Translations under genes and position numbers: made by a program
Source: Emcibacteraceae bacterium
GTDB lineage: Bacteria; Pseudomonadota; Alphaproteobacteria; Sphingomonadales; Emcibacteraceae
Assembly: GCA_905612225.1 (NCBI GenBank)
Contig: CAJQRG010000067.1
Span: forward strand, 1-35,198
DNA: 35,198 nt
Direction of reading: 5' to 3'
The notes under the pieces: generated by a model
Databases searched by the model: none
Told to the model about the DNA's origin: nothing
The model's input: only the letters and a program-made list of their open reading frames with translations
Shown here: positions 1 through 8,921 of the stretch, one piece after another
How positions within the stretch are numbered: position 1 is the first letter of the stretch
Layout: the number at the start of each line of letters is the position of its first letter

Positions 1-62
1 ATAAAGCCGGTCCGTATGAGATATAAACTGAACAGAAAAATATATAAAACAGGGTGATCAAA

Positions 63-656
63 ATGACTAAATATAAAGCTATGCTTGGCGCAGCAGCAAT
101 ATTCGTCGCCTCCTCTCTATTTTCAAGCGCGGCTCTCGCCGATTGGACGCTAGATGCCGGAAACTCAAATATTTCCTACGGCACCGTTAAAAACGATATG
201 ATAGGTGAAAGCAATACATTCAAAACAATTTCTGGATATCTTAATAATAATGGACAGATCAATATTGATATCGACCTTGCATCCATCGATACATTAATCG
301 AAATTCGTGATGGCCGCATGCGAGATATTGTTTTTAAAGTATCTGAAAATGCTACAGCAAAACTAAGAGGTGATATAAACCTTAAAGACCATGATAATCA
401 AGAAATTGGAACTAGCCGCGTTATTGAAACGACGTTCAGCCTTGAGTTTGTTGGTCAAAAAATTGATCATGACGTTAAGCTTCTAGTCACCCGTCTGGCA
501 GAAAATAAAGTTATGGTGACGCCACACGGCGTAATGTTTATTGACGCAGACGATTACGATCTGCTAGATGCTATTGAAATCTTAAGAAACTTAGCAGGTC
601 TTGATACAATTGCGTCGGTTATCTCAATGGGATTTTATTTAACATTTGTAAAGTAG
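63..656 (+). CDS. YceI-like secreted protein
   Basis: Predicted exported protein of about 197 residues resembling the YceI family, lipocalin-like beta-barrel proteins that usually bind isoprenoid-type lipids. An N-terminal signal peptide is visible (Lys, hydrophobic alanine-rich stretch, ALA/D cleavage site), followed by the family's opening W-x-L/I-D segment and alternating beta strands; the usual HS after it reads NS. A GTG at 54 would add three residues, but AGGG at 51-54 sits eight bases before the ATG at 63, so the ATG is preferred. The next gene starts 15 bases downstream on the same strand, so the two are probably cotranscribed. Family placement rests on overall pattern rather than a strict motif; ligand and role are unknown. 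Confidence 0.6.
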   Translation: MTKYKAMLGAAAIFVASSLFSSAALADWTLDAGNSNISYGTVKNDMIGESNTFKTISGYLNNNGQINIDIDLASIDTLIEIRDGRMRDIVFKVSENATAKLRGDINLKDHDNQEIGTSRVIETTFSLEFVGQKIDHDVKLLVTRLAENKVMVTPHGVMFIDADDYDLLDAIEILRNLAGLDTIASVISMGFYLTFVK

Positions 657-671
657 GTCTATAGAAAAAAA

Positions 672-1649
672 ATGACTATTAAATATTTAAAAATATCCCT
701 TGCAACTGGGTTATTTTGCTTATCACTTCTGCCAAATCTGTCTCATGCAGAATTAACTCCCAACCAGATTAACCTTCTAACCGTCGCTAGTGAAAAAGAC
801 AGTGGAAAGCATTTCATGGTTCTTGTTGACCTATTGATAATTGCAAACCCCGCGGACGAAGTTGAAATTAGACGTATAGCACGTGCGATAATGCCAAAAA
901 TATTTTCTGAACCTAAGGCATCAGCTCCCACCAACATAACTAGCCCAATGATTATTAATGGTACAATTTTTTCAGACAGTGGCGCGGAGCAACTTTCTAA
1001 ATTTATTTTACCTGGGTGGGACAAGGAGGTAGAGCTAAATGGTCTTGTTAGTTCGGGGAATACAAGTCAAAAATCATTCGGTGTAGCAACAAAATTTCAT
1101 CGGGAAAATGGAGCTTACGAGCAAACAGTAGCCACATATTTTGACTACAACACCAGTAAATCGATAACCAACAAACGTCGCTATGGTGTCTCTTTTAAAA
1201 ATGATTATAGCATTAACAATTCTTCTTACGTGACTGGTTTTGCAGGTGTTGAGGCTGATAGTTTTGGCGCATTTAATAAACGTCTCACAATAAATTCAGG
1301 CTATGGTCTAAGAGTTTTTGATAACGATAAATACAAATGGAATTTTGAGGGTGGTCCAGCAATGCTGATAACAAAACCCCTCGCCACAGGAAAATACGGG
1401 ACGGATATTCTAGTTTATGCAAGTAGTTTATTTACTTGGAATATTAATGAACGCAGTGATTTTGAAAATGAAACTAAGGTGTTTATGGGAAGCAAGGTTG
1501 TTATCGAAAATAAAACCGACTACAAACTTAAGGTTAGTGGTGCCCTTAGCGGAAAATTATCTTTTGATGTGATTTATAACCGTGATGCGCCAATTGGTCG
1601 TAAAAAGACAGATACAATTTCACGTATTGGAGTTTTATACGATTTCTAA
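672..1649 (+). CDS. DUF481 family outer-membrane protein (YdiY-like)
   Basis: Protein of 325 residues with a signal peptide (cleavage near SHA/E, residue 26), a helical N-terminal region of about 90 residues, and a C-terminal beta-rich domain of the DUF481 type. The diagnostic segment is KEVELNGLVSSGNTSQKS (about residues 117-134), matching the family's 'G-x-v-x-l-g-x-x-x-t-s-G-N-T' pattern. The chain ends in Phe, as outer-membrane barrels usually do. DUF481 proteins, such as E. coli YdiY, are described as salt-induced outer-membrane proteins with no defined biochemical role. It lies 15 bases after the YceI-like gene and converges on the class V aminotransferase gene with a 38-base gap. Confidence 0.72.
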   Translation: MTIKYLKISLATGLFCLSLLPNLSHAELTPNQINLLTVASEKDSGKHFMVLVDLLIIANPADEVEIRRIARAIMPKIFSEPKASAPTNITSPMIINGTIFSDSGAEQLSKFILPGWDKEVELNGLVSSGNTSQKSFGVATKFHRENGAYEQTVATYFDYNTSKSITNKRRYGVSFKNDYSINNSSYVTGFAGVEADSFGAFNKRLTINSGYGLRVFDNDKYKWNFEGGPAMLITKPLATGKYGTDILVYASSLFTWNINERSDFENETKVFMGSKVVIENKTDYKLKVSGALSGKLSFDVIYNRDAPIGRKKTDTISRIGVLYDF

Positions 1650-1687
1650 GATGTTTATAGTGCCTATTTATGTGGCTTTGACCCCTA

Positions 1688-2959
1688 TTAACTTAGATAA
1701 TTTTTGAGCATTTTGATCATTTTGTCTACATCCTGATTTGTGTTAAACATATGATTAGAGATCCGTATTGCATTATATTGTGGAAGCCGTTTGATAGTAA
1801 TACCCTTATCTCTCATTCCTGTAAAAACTTCGTTATTTTTTATACTTTTAGGCAGACTAAAACTAACTATTGCTGAAGACAGCTCGGGATCATCTGGACT
1901 AATTATTTTTATACTTTTTATTTTTTTGAGCTCGCTATAACAATATTTAGCAAGTTTCATACAATGTCTTTCGATACGCGAAGTCCCCAGAGCCTTATGC
2001 CAATCAAGTACATCCCCAAATCCAATTATTATCGGTGCGTTTCTTGTGCCTGAAGAGGTAGAATAAACATCGTAACCACCGGCAATAAAAACATTATTCA
2101 CACGATCTTGAATTCCTTGACGTAAATATAAAATTCCCGTTTCTTTTGGCCCCATAATCCATTTATGTCCACTACAAGCATAAACATCACAACCCAAATC
2201 TTGAAGGTCAATATGAAACATTCCAGGCGCCTGAGCCCCATCAACAATGAAAAGAATATCTCTGCCCCTAATTAGCTCTGACACTTCCTTTATTGGCCAA
2301 CGTAACCCCGTCACAGTCTCCACGTGACTAAGAAGTAGTATTTTCGTTTTACTTGTTAAGTTAGCCCGAACTAGCTCGAGGAGTTCTTCTTTACTATCCG
2401 CTGGATAGGGCATAGTAATTCTTTTAATTAAAGCGCCTTTTGTGCTCGCAAGGAATTCAATCCCAGTGTCAGCACCCCCATGTTCATGATTAGTTGTTAA
2501 AATTTCATCCCCCACAGCCCAAGAAATTCCAGAACAAACTAAGCTGATGCCCTCTGTCGTATTTCTGGTAAGTATAATTTCCTCTTCATTGGCCCCCATG
2601 AAAGCCGCTACTTTTAATCGGGTTTTTTCCATTTCTCTACCCATGGGTCCAAAGTTTTCAATTGCAGGGTTAGCTTCGAGGCGTTTCGTAAGTTGGCTCA
2701 CCTTATCAAAGACTAGCTTTGGTGCGGGCCCTAAAGTCCCCGTATTTAGATAAACAAGACCTTTCTTGAGCATAAGCTCCTCCCTAACAATGGCGAATAA
2801 CTTATCATCAGGCATAATGTTAATTTCTTTTTCAAACCTATCCTGAGTTGAAGCAGTCCCCTTTGAAAGGCCTAGCAAAGCTAATGCTCCAAGGCCTGCG
2901 CCTTTTAAGAGACCGCGCCGGGTATTCAAAAGTTTATTCTCAGATAACAATTTTTTCAT
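1688..2959 (-). CDS. Tat-exported class V PLP-dependent enzyme, PvdN-like
   Basis: PLP enzyme of 423 residues with the class V aminotransferase / cysteine desulfurase / isopenicillin-N epimerase fold. The Schiff-base lysine is K266 in CSGHKW, and the D240-x-x-Q243 segment (VDGAQAPG) contacts the cofactor. The N-terminus is a clear Tat signal: TRRGLLK at residues 13-19, then a hydrophobic alanine/leucine run, so the folded holoenzyme should act in the periplasm. Tat-exported members of this fold are few; PvdN of fluorescent Pseudomonas, which modifies the glutamate of pyoverdine, is the known example. AGGGGAT six bases upstream supports the start. It lies 28 bases after msrQ on the same strand, so may be cotranscribed with msrPQ. 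No siderophore synthesis gene is in the window and the substrate is unknown. Confidence 0.75.
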   Translation of the reverse strand: MKKLLSENKLLNTRRGLLKGAGLGALALLGLSKGTASTQDRFEKEINIMPDDKLFAIVREELMLKKGLVYLNTGTLGPAPKLVFDKVSQLTKRLEANPAIENFGPMGREMEKTRLKVAAFMGANEEEIILTRNTTEGISLVCSGISWAVGDEILTTNHEHGGADTGIEFLASTKGALIKRITMPYPADSKEELLELVRANLTSKTKILLLSHVETVTGLRWPIKEVSELIRGRDILFIVDGAQAPGMFHIDLQDLGCDVYACSGHKWIMGPKETGILYLRQGIQDRVNNVFIAGGYDVYSTSSGTRNAPIIIGFGDVLDWHKALGTSRIERHCMKLAKYCYSELKKIKSIKIISPDDPELSSAIVSFSLPKSIKNNEVFTGMRDKGITIKRLPQYNAIRISNHMFNTNQDVDKMIKMLKNYLS

Positions 2960-2987
2960 CTTTGATCCCCTACTATAAAAAAATTTA

Positions 2988-3599
2988 TCATATTTTTTTA
3001 AACATACGCTTTTTATTCACACTAAAATAAACCCGTAACGCCAATAAACCTGATAAAATAATAGCATGAATAACAGGGACAAGTATATCAGCTTTGACCA
3101 TCATATAATTGTGCGTGATCGCGAATATAGTTATTATATAAATAGTTTGGTGAAGATTTTTCCAATTTGCAGCCATTTTCTTTATGAAGTATTTAAAGGA
3201 AGTGATAGCCAGAGGAATGAGTAATAAAAAAGCCAGCATGCCAAAAGTTATTGCTGGCCTTTTAAAAATATCTTCCAATATGAGCACCCAGTCGAAAAAA
3301 TAATCCAAAACCGTATAATTAAGAAAGTGCAAAAGCCCATAACTAAATGCGTAAAGCCCTAAAGCACGACGATATTTAATGAGGCGCCATTTTGTTAATT
3401 TTGTAAGGGGTGAAATGCACAAAGTCAGTAATAAAAAACGAATTGTCCAATTGCCCGTAAAGTCAGTAATAAACTCTATGGGATTTGCAGTAAGGCCATG
3501 AGGGGAAAAATTATACCAAAGCCACATCTGCCAAAAGAGCCACGCAGCTGGGATTAAGCTGATTATATGCAAAAAAATACGCGAGCTCTGATTTTTCAT
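2988..3599 (-). CDS. msrQ: MsrQ, haem-binding membrane subunit of the periplasmic methionine sulfoxide reductase
   Basis: Integral membrane b-type cytochrome of 203 residues (E. coli MsrQ has about 211) that passes electrons from the quinone pool or a flavin reductase to the periplasmic MsrP. About six hydrophobic helices are visible, with the family's helix-borne histidines in GLLHFLNY and near the end of the protein in ITIFAITHNYMM, candidate haem ligands. Its start codon shares one base with the msrP stop (TAATG at 3597-3601), so translation is probably coupled. The class V PLP enzyme follows 28 bases later. Confidence 0.92.
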   Translation of the reverse strand: MKNQSSRIFLHIISLIPAAWLFWQMWLWYNFSPHGLTANPIEFITDFTGNWTIRFLLLTLCISPLTKLTKWRLIKYRRALGLYAFSYGLLHFLNYTVLDYFFDWVLILEDIFKRPAITFGMLAFLLLIPLAITSFKYFIKKMAANWKNLHQTIYIITIFAITHNYMMVKADILVPVIHAIILSGLLALRVYFSVNKKRMFKKI

Positions 3600-4555
3600 T
3601 AATAGTTTCTTTTTAAATCCATACCCGAGTAGAGAGAAGCTACCTGTTCACCATAACCGTTGAACATAAGTGTATCTCTGCGCCTAAAGTCGCCGATGCG
3701 ACGCTCAGTGGCTTGTGACCACCTTGGATGAGGTGCATTTGGGTTTACGTTTGCATAAAATCCATATTCCTGCGGCGCTAGGCGCATCCAACTTGTATTA
3801 GGCTCTTTTTCAAGAAAGGAAATTTTTACAATAGACTTAACTCCTTTGAACCCATACTTCCATGGTACAACCAAGCGCATAGGTGCACCATTTTGATTAG
3901 CGAGTTTTTCACCGTAAAGTCCCACAGCCATAATAGTCAGCGGATGCATAGCTTCATCCATACGCAGCCCTTCCCGGTAAGGCCATTTAATAATACCACG
4001 GCTCAGACCTGGCATTTGCTTCGGGTCTGCTAAGGTTTCAAAATAAACATATTTTGCATTAGATGTCGGTTTAAGTTTTGAAATAACCTCTGACAACGAA
4101 ACACCAACCCACGGGATCACCATCGACCAAGCTTCTACACAACGCATCCGATAAACACGTTCTTCCAAAGCATTAAAGTCAATTAAATCTTCAACGTTGT
4201 AGTCGCCAGGATTTTCACAGGCACCATTCACTTTTACCCTCCAAGGGTCAGTAACAAGGCTCTGGGCATAGCGCGCCGGATTGTCTTTATTCATTCCAAA
4301 CTCATAATAATTATTATAACCTCGCACAGCTTTGATATCTGTTTTTTCGTCCATAATATCACGACCATCATATAGATTAGAAACTGTACTTAAACTTTCC
4401 TCCGCCAAGGCTAAGTTTGGTGACATTAGGCTGGCAGCACTGGCTGCGCCCATAATTCCAGCATTTTTGATAAAGTCACGCCGCGAAATATAATCTTTCA
4501 GAGAAGTTATTTGATTTTCTTTTAATTCCCATGAGCCTTTAATTTTTATCAGCAT
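3599..4555 (-). CDS. msrP: MsrP, molybdopterin-dependent protein-methionine-sulfoxide reductase
   Basis: Periplasmic molybdoenzyme of 318 residues that reduces methionine sulfoxide in envelope proteins. A Tat signal is present (SRRDFIK at residues 24-30, cleavage near LALA/EE, residue 51). The conserved [10 protein letters not shown] block carries the molybdenum-ligand cysteine, C139. Further family blocks are [26 protein letters not shown] and [10 protein letters not shown], and the C-terminus closely follows the E. coli protein. AGGT seven bases before the ATG supports this start. It heads an msrP-msrQ operon that may also include the PLP enzyme. The gene is divergent from uup across 123 bases, which must hold promoters for both; I could not assign them. 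Confidence 0.95.
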   Translation of the reverse strand: MLIKIKGSWELKENQITSLKDYISRRDFIKNAGIMGAASAASLMSPNLALAEESLSTVSNLYDGRDIMDEKTDIKAVRGYNNYYEFGMNKDNPARYAQSLVTDPWRVKVNGACENPGDYNVEDLIDFNALEERVYRMRCVEAWSMVIPWVGVSLSEVISKLKPTSNAKYVYFETLADPKQMPGLSRGIIKWPYREGLRMDEAMHPLTIMAVGLYGEKLANQNGAPMRLVVPWKYGFKGVKSIVKISFLEKEPNTSWMRLAPQEYGFYANVNPNAPHPRWSQATERRIGDFRRRDTLMFNGYGEQVASLYSGMDLKRNY

Positions 4556-4678
4556 TCTGTTACCTAACTTAATATATTGGTTTATAATTTATATATATAC
4601 CCATTTTGATTGTTTCTGTTACAAGCTTATCACATTTATGATATGGGCTTAAGTTAAACACAACAAGAAAGATTTTAG

Positions 4679-6484
4679 ATGGCACCTCCAATACTAACAC
4701 TCACAAATATGAGCCTTAGATTTGGGCCTGATCCACTCTTTACGGAAGCGGAGCTAGCTATCGGTTCTCGAGATCGTATTTCACTAGTAGGTAGGAACGG
4801 AGCCGGTAAATCAACATTAATGAAAATCATTCACGGCACCGTAGATCCAGACAGTGGCGAACGTTTTATAAAACCGGGGTGTCACGTTACCTATCTTGAG
4901 CAAGACCCAGACTTATCTAACTATAAAAATGCACACGACTACGTAGTTTCTGGCCTAACTCACAGTTCAGCTGAAGACCATTTTCAGGTAGATATCATGC
5001 TTGCAGAAATAGGTTTAAATGCAGACATGGAGACCTTAACCATGTCTGGAGGAGAACGCCGAAGAGCTGCCATTGCTCGCGCATTAGTAAGTGATACGGA
5101 TATATTATTGCTTGATGAACCGACTAATCACCTAGATATAGCTACCATTGAATGGCTGGAGGGAAAACTTAAGGCCTGGCGACGCGCACTCGTGATGATA
5201 AGCCATGACCGTACTTTTTTAAATAACCTCTCCAATACCACTTTTTGGCTCGATCGTGGTCGAGTTCGAAGGCTTAACAAAGGATTTTCACATTTTGATG
5301 AATGGTCCGGCACTATTCTTGAACAGGAGGCGACTGAACGTCTTAAACTTGATAAGTTGATAGAAAAAGAAACCGACTGGTCCCACAAAGGTATTACGGC
5401 AAGACGAAAACGAAATATGGGACGCATGAGAAACCTCTGGGAACTCCGCGAGAAGCGGGCGGAACAAATAACGGTCATGGGGAGCGCACGTTTAGCTACA
5501 GACAGCGGCAAAACATCTGGGAAAAAAGTTATCGAAGCAGATAAGGTTAGTATTGCTTATGGAGACAATCAGATCCTTAAGGATTTTTCGGTTAAAATCC
5601 TTCGCGGTGACCGCATTGGTATTATAGGGCCAAACGGAGCTGGTAAAACAACTTTACTTAAAATCCTAACTGGATCCCTTAAACCAGATCAGGGCTATGT
5701 CAAATTAGGTACAAATCTTGAGGCCACCTTTCTTGATCAGCATCGCAGCCTTCTCAAAGACAGTGATACGGTATGGGAAACCCTCAGTGATGGAGGCGAT
5801 CATATTATGGTCCGTGGCCACCCCAAGCATATTATTTCTTATATCAAGGATTTCTTATTTGATGCCTCCCAAGCTCATAGTCCAGTAAGTTCACTTTCAG
5901 GCGGTGAAAAAAATCGCCTTCTATTAGCGAAGACACTCGCACAGCCAACGAACCTATTGATCCTGGATGAACCCACAAATGATCTGGATATGGATACACT
6001 CGATTTACTTCAGGACGTTCTAAGCGATTATAATGGCACAATGTTAATGGTTAGTCACGATCGTGATTTTCTTGATCGACTAGTTACATCAACCATTGTT
6101 ATAGAAGAAAATGCAGTCTTACAGGAGTACCCTGGTGGCTATTCTGATTATATAAGACAAAAATCAAACCAAACTGACAGTTCGAAAAAGGTAAAAGAAA
6201 TAAACCAAAAAACTAGTGTAAGGATACAAAATCAAAAAGCAGTTTCAAAAAAGAAATTGAGTTATAAGTATCAATATGCCCTTGAAACACTCCCAAAAGA
6301 AATGGAAGAGATTACAGCTCAGATTAAAAAAGTTGAAGAAAGAATTGCAGGGTTAAGTCTGTATGATAAAAATCCTAAAATGTTTAATCAAGCTACTGCA
6401 GACCTAGAAAATCTTGTTAATAACCTTGCCGATAAAGAAGAAGAGTGGCTCAAGCTTGCAATGTTAAGCGAAGGTAAAGAGTAA
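4679..6484 (+). CDS. uup: ABC-F family ATPase, Uup type
   Basis: Soluble twin-cassette ATPase of 601 residues with no membrane segments. Cassette 1 has Walker A GRNGAGKST (about 38-46), signature MSGGE (122-126), Walker B ending in LLLDEPTNHLD and switch histidine ISHD. Cassette 2 has GPNGAGKTT (317-325), LSGGE (406-410), LILDEPTNDLD and VSHD. The C-terminal 70 residues (about 530-597) form a charged coiled coil with an internal NP turn, the DNA/ribosome-binding tail that separates Uup from other ABC-F proteins. Uup acts on the ribosome and affects precise transposon excision in E. coli. All catalytic motifs look intact. The gene is transcribed away from msrP and is followed by the deiodinase-like gene 58 bases later. 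Confidence 0.88.
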   Translation: MAPPILTLTNMSLRFGPDPLFTEAELAIGSRDRISLVGRNGAGKSTLMKIIHGTVDPDSGERFIKPGCHVTYLEQDPDLSNYKNAHDYVVSGLTHSSAEDHFQVDIMLAEIGLNADMETLTMSGGERRRAAIARALVSDTDILLLDEPTNHLDIATIEWLEGKLKAWRRALVMISHDRTFLNNLSNTTFWLDRGRVRRLNKGFSHFDEWSGTILEQEATERLKLDKLIEKETDWSHKGITARRKRNMGRMRNLWELREKRAEQITVMGSARLATDSGKTSGKKVIEADKVSIAYGDNQILKDFSVKILRGDRIGIIGPNGAGKTTLLKILTGSLKPDQGYVKLGTNLEATFLDQHRSLLKDSDTVWETLSDGGDHIMVRGHPKHIISYIKDFLFDASQAHSPVSSLSGGEKNRLLLAKTLAQPTNLLILDEPTNDLDMDTLDLLQDVLSDYNGTMLMVSHDRDFLDRLVTSTIVIEENAVLQEYPGGYSDYIRQKSNQTDSSKKVKEINQKTSVRIQNQKAVSKKKLSYKYQYALETLPKEMEEITAQIKKVEERIAGLSLYDKNPKMFNQATADLENLVNNLADKEEEWLKLAMLSEGKE

Positions 6485-6542
6485 TTGAGTGAAGTGTAAA
6501 AAAATTTAGAGCACAGTTTCAAAATATAAATTAAGGGTAAGA

Positions 6543-7259
6543 ATGTCAGATATAGATAGAAAGTACCATTCCTCAATTCCACTTGATCATGATTATGTCG
6601 AACTCCCCATGCCGGATAAATGGAATATGAGTGACGAGGAAATGATTAAAAAATCTGAGAAATTTTATGATTTGATGACAAAGCGCCATACGACACGTGA
6701 GTATTCAAATAAAATGGTACCTCAAGAGGTTATAGAAAACTGCATTAAAGCTGCTGGTCTAGCTCCAAGTGGCGCAAACCATCAACCATGGCATTTTGCA
6801 GTAATTAAAAACCCTAATCATAAACAAAAAATTCGAGAGGCCGCAGAAGAAGAAGAAAAAACTTTTTACGCGGGTAGAGCTAGCGATGAATGGCTTGGTG
6901 CGCTAGAGCCTATTGGTACCAACGACCTTAAGCCTCACCTAACCGATGCGCCTTGGTTGATTATCATTTTTGCTCAGCGCACTAGCATTGACCGAAACGG
7001 TCGAAAATTTAAAAACTATTATGTAAAAGAATCTGTCGGGATCGCAACTGGTTTTCTGATAACAGCACTTCATAAGGCGGGGCTTACCACTCTCACCCAT
7101 ACTCCAAACCCCATGAAGTTTCTCAATGAACTTTGCGACCGGCCACCAAGCGAAAAACCAGAAATGATACTAGTAGTTGGGCATCCAACAGAAAGTGCTA
7201 CTGTCCCTGCTCATGCAAAATGGAAAAAATCACTTGATGAAATCATGTCAATTTTTTAA
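6543..7259 (+). CDS. Iodotyrosine deiodinase-like nitroreductase-family flavoprotein
   Basis: FMN protein of 238 residues with the nitroreductase fold (RHTTREYS for FMN phosphate at 48-55; APSGANHQPWHF at 74-85). Its closest recalled match is iodotyrosine deiodinase, which reductively removes iodide or other halide from 3-halotyrosine. In the human enzyme Glu157, Tyr161 and Lys182 clamp the zwitterion of the substrate; here E105, Y109 and K130 have the same 4- and 21-residue spacing, within the related EEEEKTFYAGR and DLKPHLTDAP segments. The T-x-T-P stretch near the flavin N5 (185-188) and the C-terminal GHP-x-x-x-ATVPAHAKWKKSL region also align. It lacks the membrane anchor of the vertebrate protein. 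The RBS AAGGGTAAG precedes the ATG. It converges on the peptide-transporter gene with a one-base gap. Turnover is inferred from residues, not shown. Confidence 0.8.
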   Translation: MSDIDRKYHSSIPLDHDYVELPMPDKWNMSDEEMIKKSEKFYDLMTKRHTTREYSNKMVPQEVIENCIKAAGLAPSGANHQPWHFAVIKNPNHKQKIREAAEEEEKTFYAGRASDEWLGALEPIGTNDLKPHLTDAPWLIIIFAQRTSIDRNGRKFKNYYVKESVGIATGFLITALHKAGLTTLTHTPNPMKFLNELCDRPPSEKPEMILVVGHPTESATVPAHAKWKKSLDEIMSIF

Positions 7260-7260
7260 T

Positions 7261-8799
7261 TTAATGAATACCGTGCATTCCCTTTTTAAGAAACGGTGTT
7301 ATTAAAATTACAAATAAACCAAGCCCAATACTACCTATGCCTATAGTTGTATAAACATTTATGACCGCAGCAATATCAAGCGTCCCAACAGTCACATCAC
7401 TACCTGTCAATGAACTGATCCAGCCGGCAACATTATTACCCAGAGCAGTAAATAGAAACCATGTTCCCATCATCATCCCCATGATTTTGGGAGTGCTCAA
7501 TTTTGTCACCATAGAAAGGCCGACGGGACTAAGAAATAACTCCGCAAGTGTCAGCATAAAGTAAATAAAAATCAGCCAGAAAAAACTTTTAGTTGTACTG
7601 TCATTAAGTCCTATTCCCCATGAAAAAACAATATAACCTATACCAATAATAAGTAATGCATAACCAAACTTACCGGGTGTCGAAGGTTCAACCCGCCTCT
7701 TTGACATAACCACCCAAAGCCATGCCATAATCGGCGCGAGAACAATAATAAAAAGAGAATTCATAGCTCCAACTTGAGATGATAAAATATTTATCCCTAA
7801 GAAATTAAGGTTGAACTGCTGATCGGCTAAGAGCGTGAGAGACGCAGCCTGCTGTTCGAATAGCGCCCAAAAAACTGACTGAATTGCTATTAAAAAAAGT
7901 GCTACCCATAGGCGATCCCTATCAACTCTCTCACATTGTGTAAAGGAATAAAACAAGACTACTCCTATCATTATTAATCCTACAACGCCAACAAGCTGTA
8001 TAACTATTTGATCAAATTGCATCATAACCCAACTTAATCCAACAAGACCAATCCCAAAGAGATATATTGTATATTCCTTGTTCAACCCAATCGATGATTT
8101 TTCTCTTAAAATTTCTGGCCTTGGTGGTTCCGCACGACCATCAAGATATTTTTGGCCCCATAAAAAAACTAAAAGACCAAACAACATACCAATGCCAGCA
8201 ATTGAGAAACCATAATTCCATCCATACACCTCACCTATATAACCAACAATAATCATGGCCAACAATGCGCCAAGGTTTATGCCCATATAAAAAATAGAGA
8301 AGCCACCATCACGGCGTGGATCATTCGGCCCATAAAGAGCCCCAACCAACGTACAAATATTCGCCTTTAAAAAGCCCACACCACCTATAATGAGTGCAAG
8401 TGCAAGAAAAAAAACATTAATATAAAAATCATCTCTGATTACAGTTTTGCCATCCATATAGGCGGCTGGGCCATGAAATGCCATAAGTCCATGTCCAAGA
8501 ATAAGGAGTATTGCTCCATAAGTCACGGCTTTTCGACTGCCTAAGTACCGGTCTGCTAAATACCCACCAACAATTGGCATCATATAAACTAGACCAGCAT
8601 AAGCACCATAAATCATACTAGCCTTATTAACGCCAAATAGATGGTATTTTGTTAAGTAAAGAATGAGGATAGAGCGCATACCATAATAAGAAAATCGTTC
8701 CCACATTTCGGTGAGAAAACATATTGATAATCCAATCGGATGGCCCAGAAAATTACGTTCCTGCGAACCTTTATAAATATCATCAACCATATTAGACAT
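7261..8799 (-). CDS. POT-family proton-coupled di/tripeptide transporter
   Basis: Membrane transporter of the proton-dependent oligopeptide family (MFS fold), about 512 residues and 12-14 hydrophobic helices, comparable to E. coli DtpA. The hallmark E-x-x-E-R-F-x-Y-Y motif is present as EMWERFSYYG in helix 1, with the PTR2 block GGYLADRYLGSRKAV after helix 2 and GxxxGxGFLKANICTLVGALY later. It should import di- and tripeptides across the inner membrane using the proton gradient. In-frame ATGs lie at 8805 and 8799; AGGGA at 8806-8810 abuts the first and is six bases from the second, so 8799 is chosen. It is divergent from the M14 carboxypeptidase gene, consistent with shared peptide use. Confidence 0.9.
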   Translation of the reverse strand: MSNMVDDIYKGSQERNFLGHPIGLSICFLTEMWERFSYYGMRSILILYLTKYHLFGVNKASMIYGAYAGLVYMMPIVGGYLADRYLGSRKAVTYGAILLILGHGLMAFHGPAAYMDGKTVIRDDFYINVFFLALALIIGGVGFLKANICTLVGALYGPNDPRRDGGFSIFYMGINLGALLAMIIVGYIGEVYGWNYGFSIAGIGMLFGLLVFLWGQKYLDGRAEPPRPEILREKSSIGLNKEYTIYLFGIGLVGLSWVMMQFDQIVIQLVGVVGLIMIGVVLFYSFTQCERVDRDRLWVALFLIAIQSVFWALFEQQAASLTLLADQQFNLNFLGINILSSQVGAMNSLFIIVLAPIMAWLWVVMSKRRVEPSTPGKFGYALLIIGIGYIVFSWGIGLNDSTTKSFFWLIFIYFMLTLAELFLSPVGLSMVTKLSTPKIMGMMMGTWFLFTALGNNVAGWISSLTGSDVTVGTLDIAAVINVYTTIGIGSIGLGLFVILITPFLKKGMHGIH

Positions 8800-8921
8800 T
8801 ACCATTCCCTATTTTTATGTCCAATTTTAGATACATTGCCATAAGAAAATAAAAAAGTCACGTTTGCGTTTTTTGAAAATCAGATTATAAATCATTAAAT
8901 AACAAATGAGGAGAGATCATA

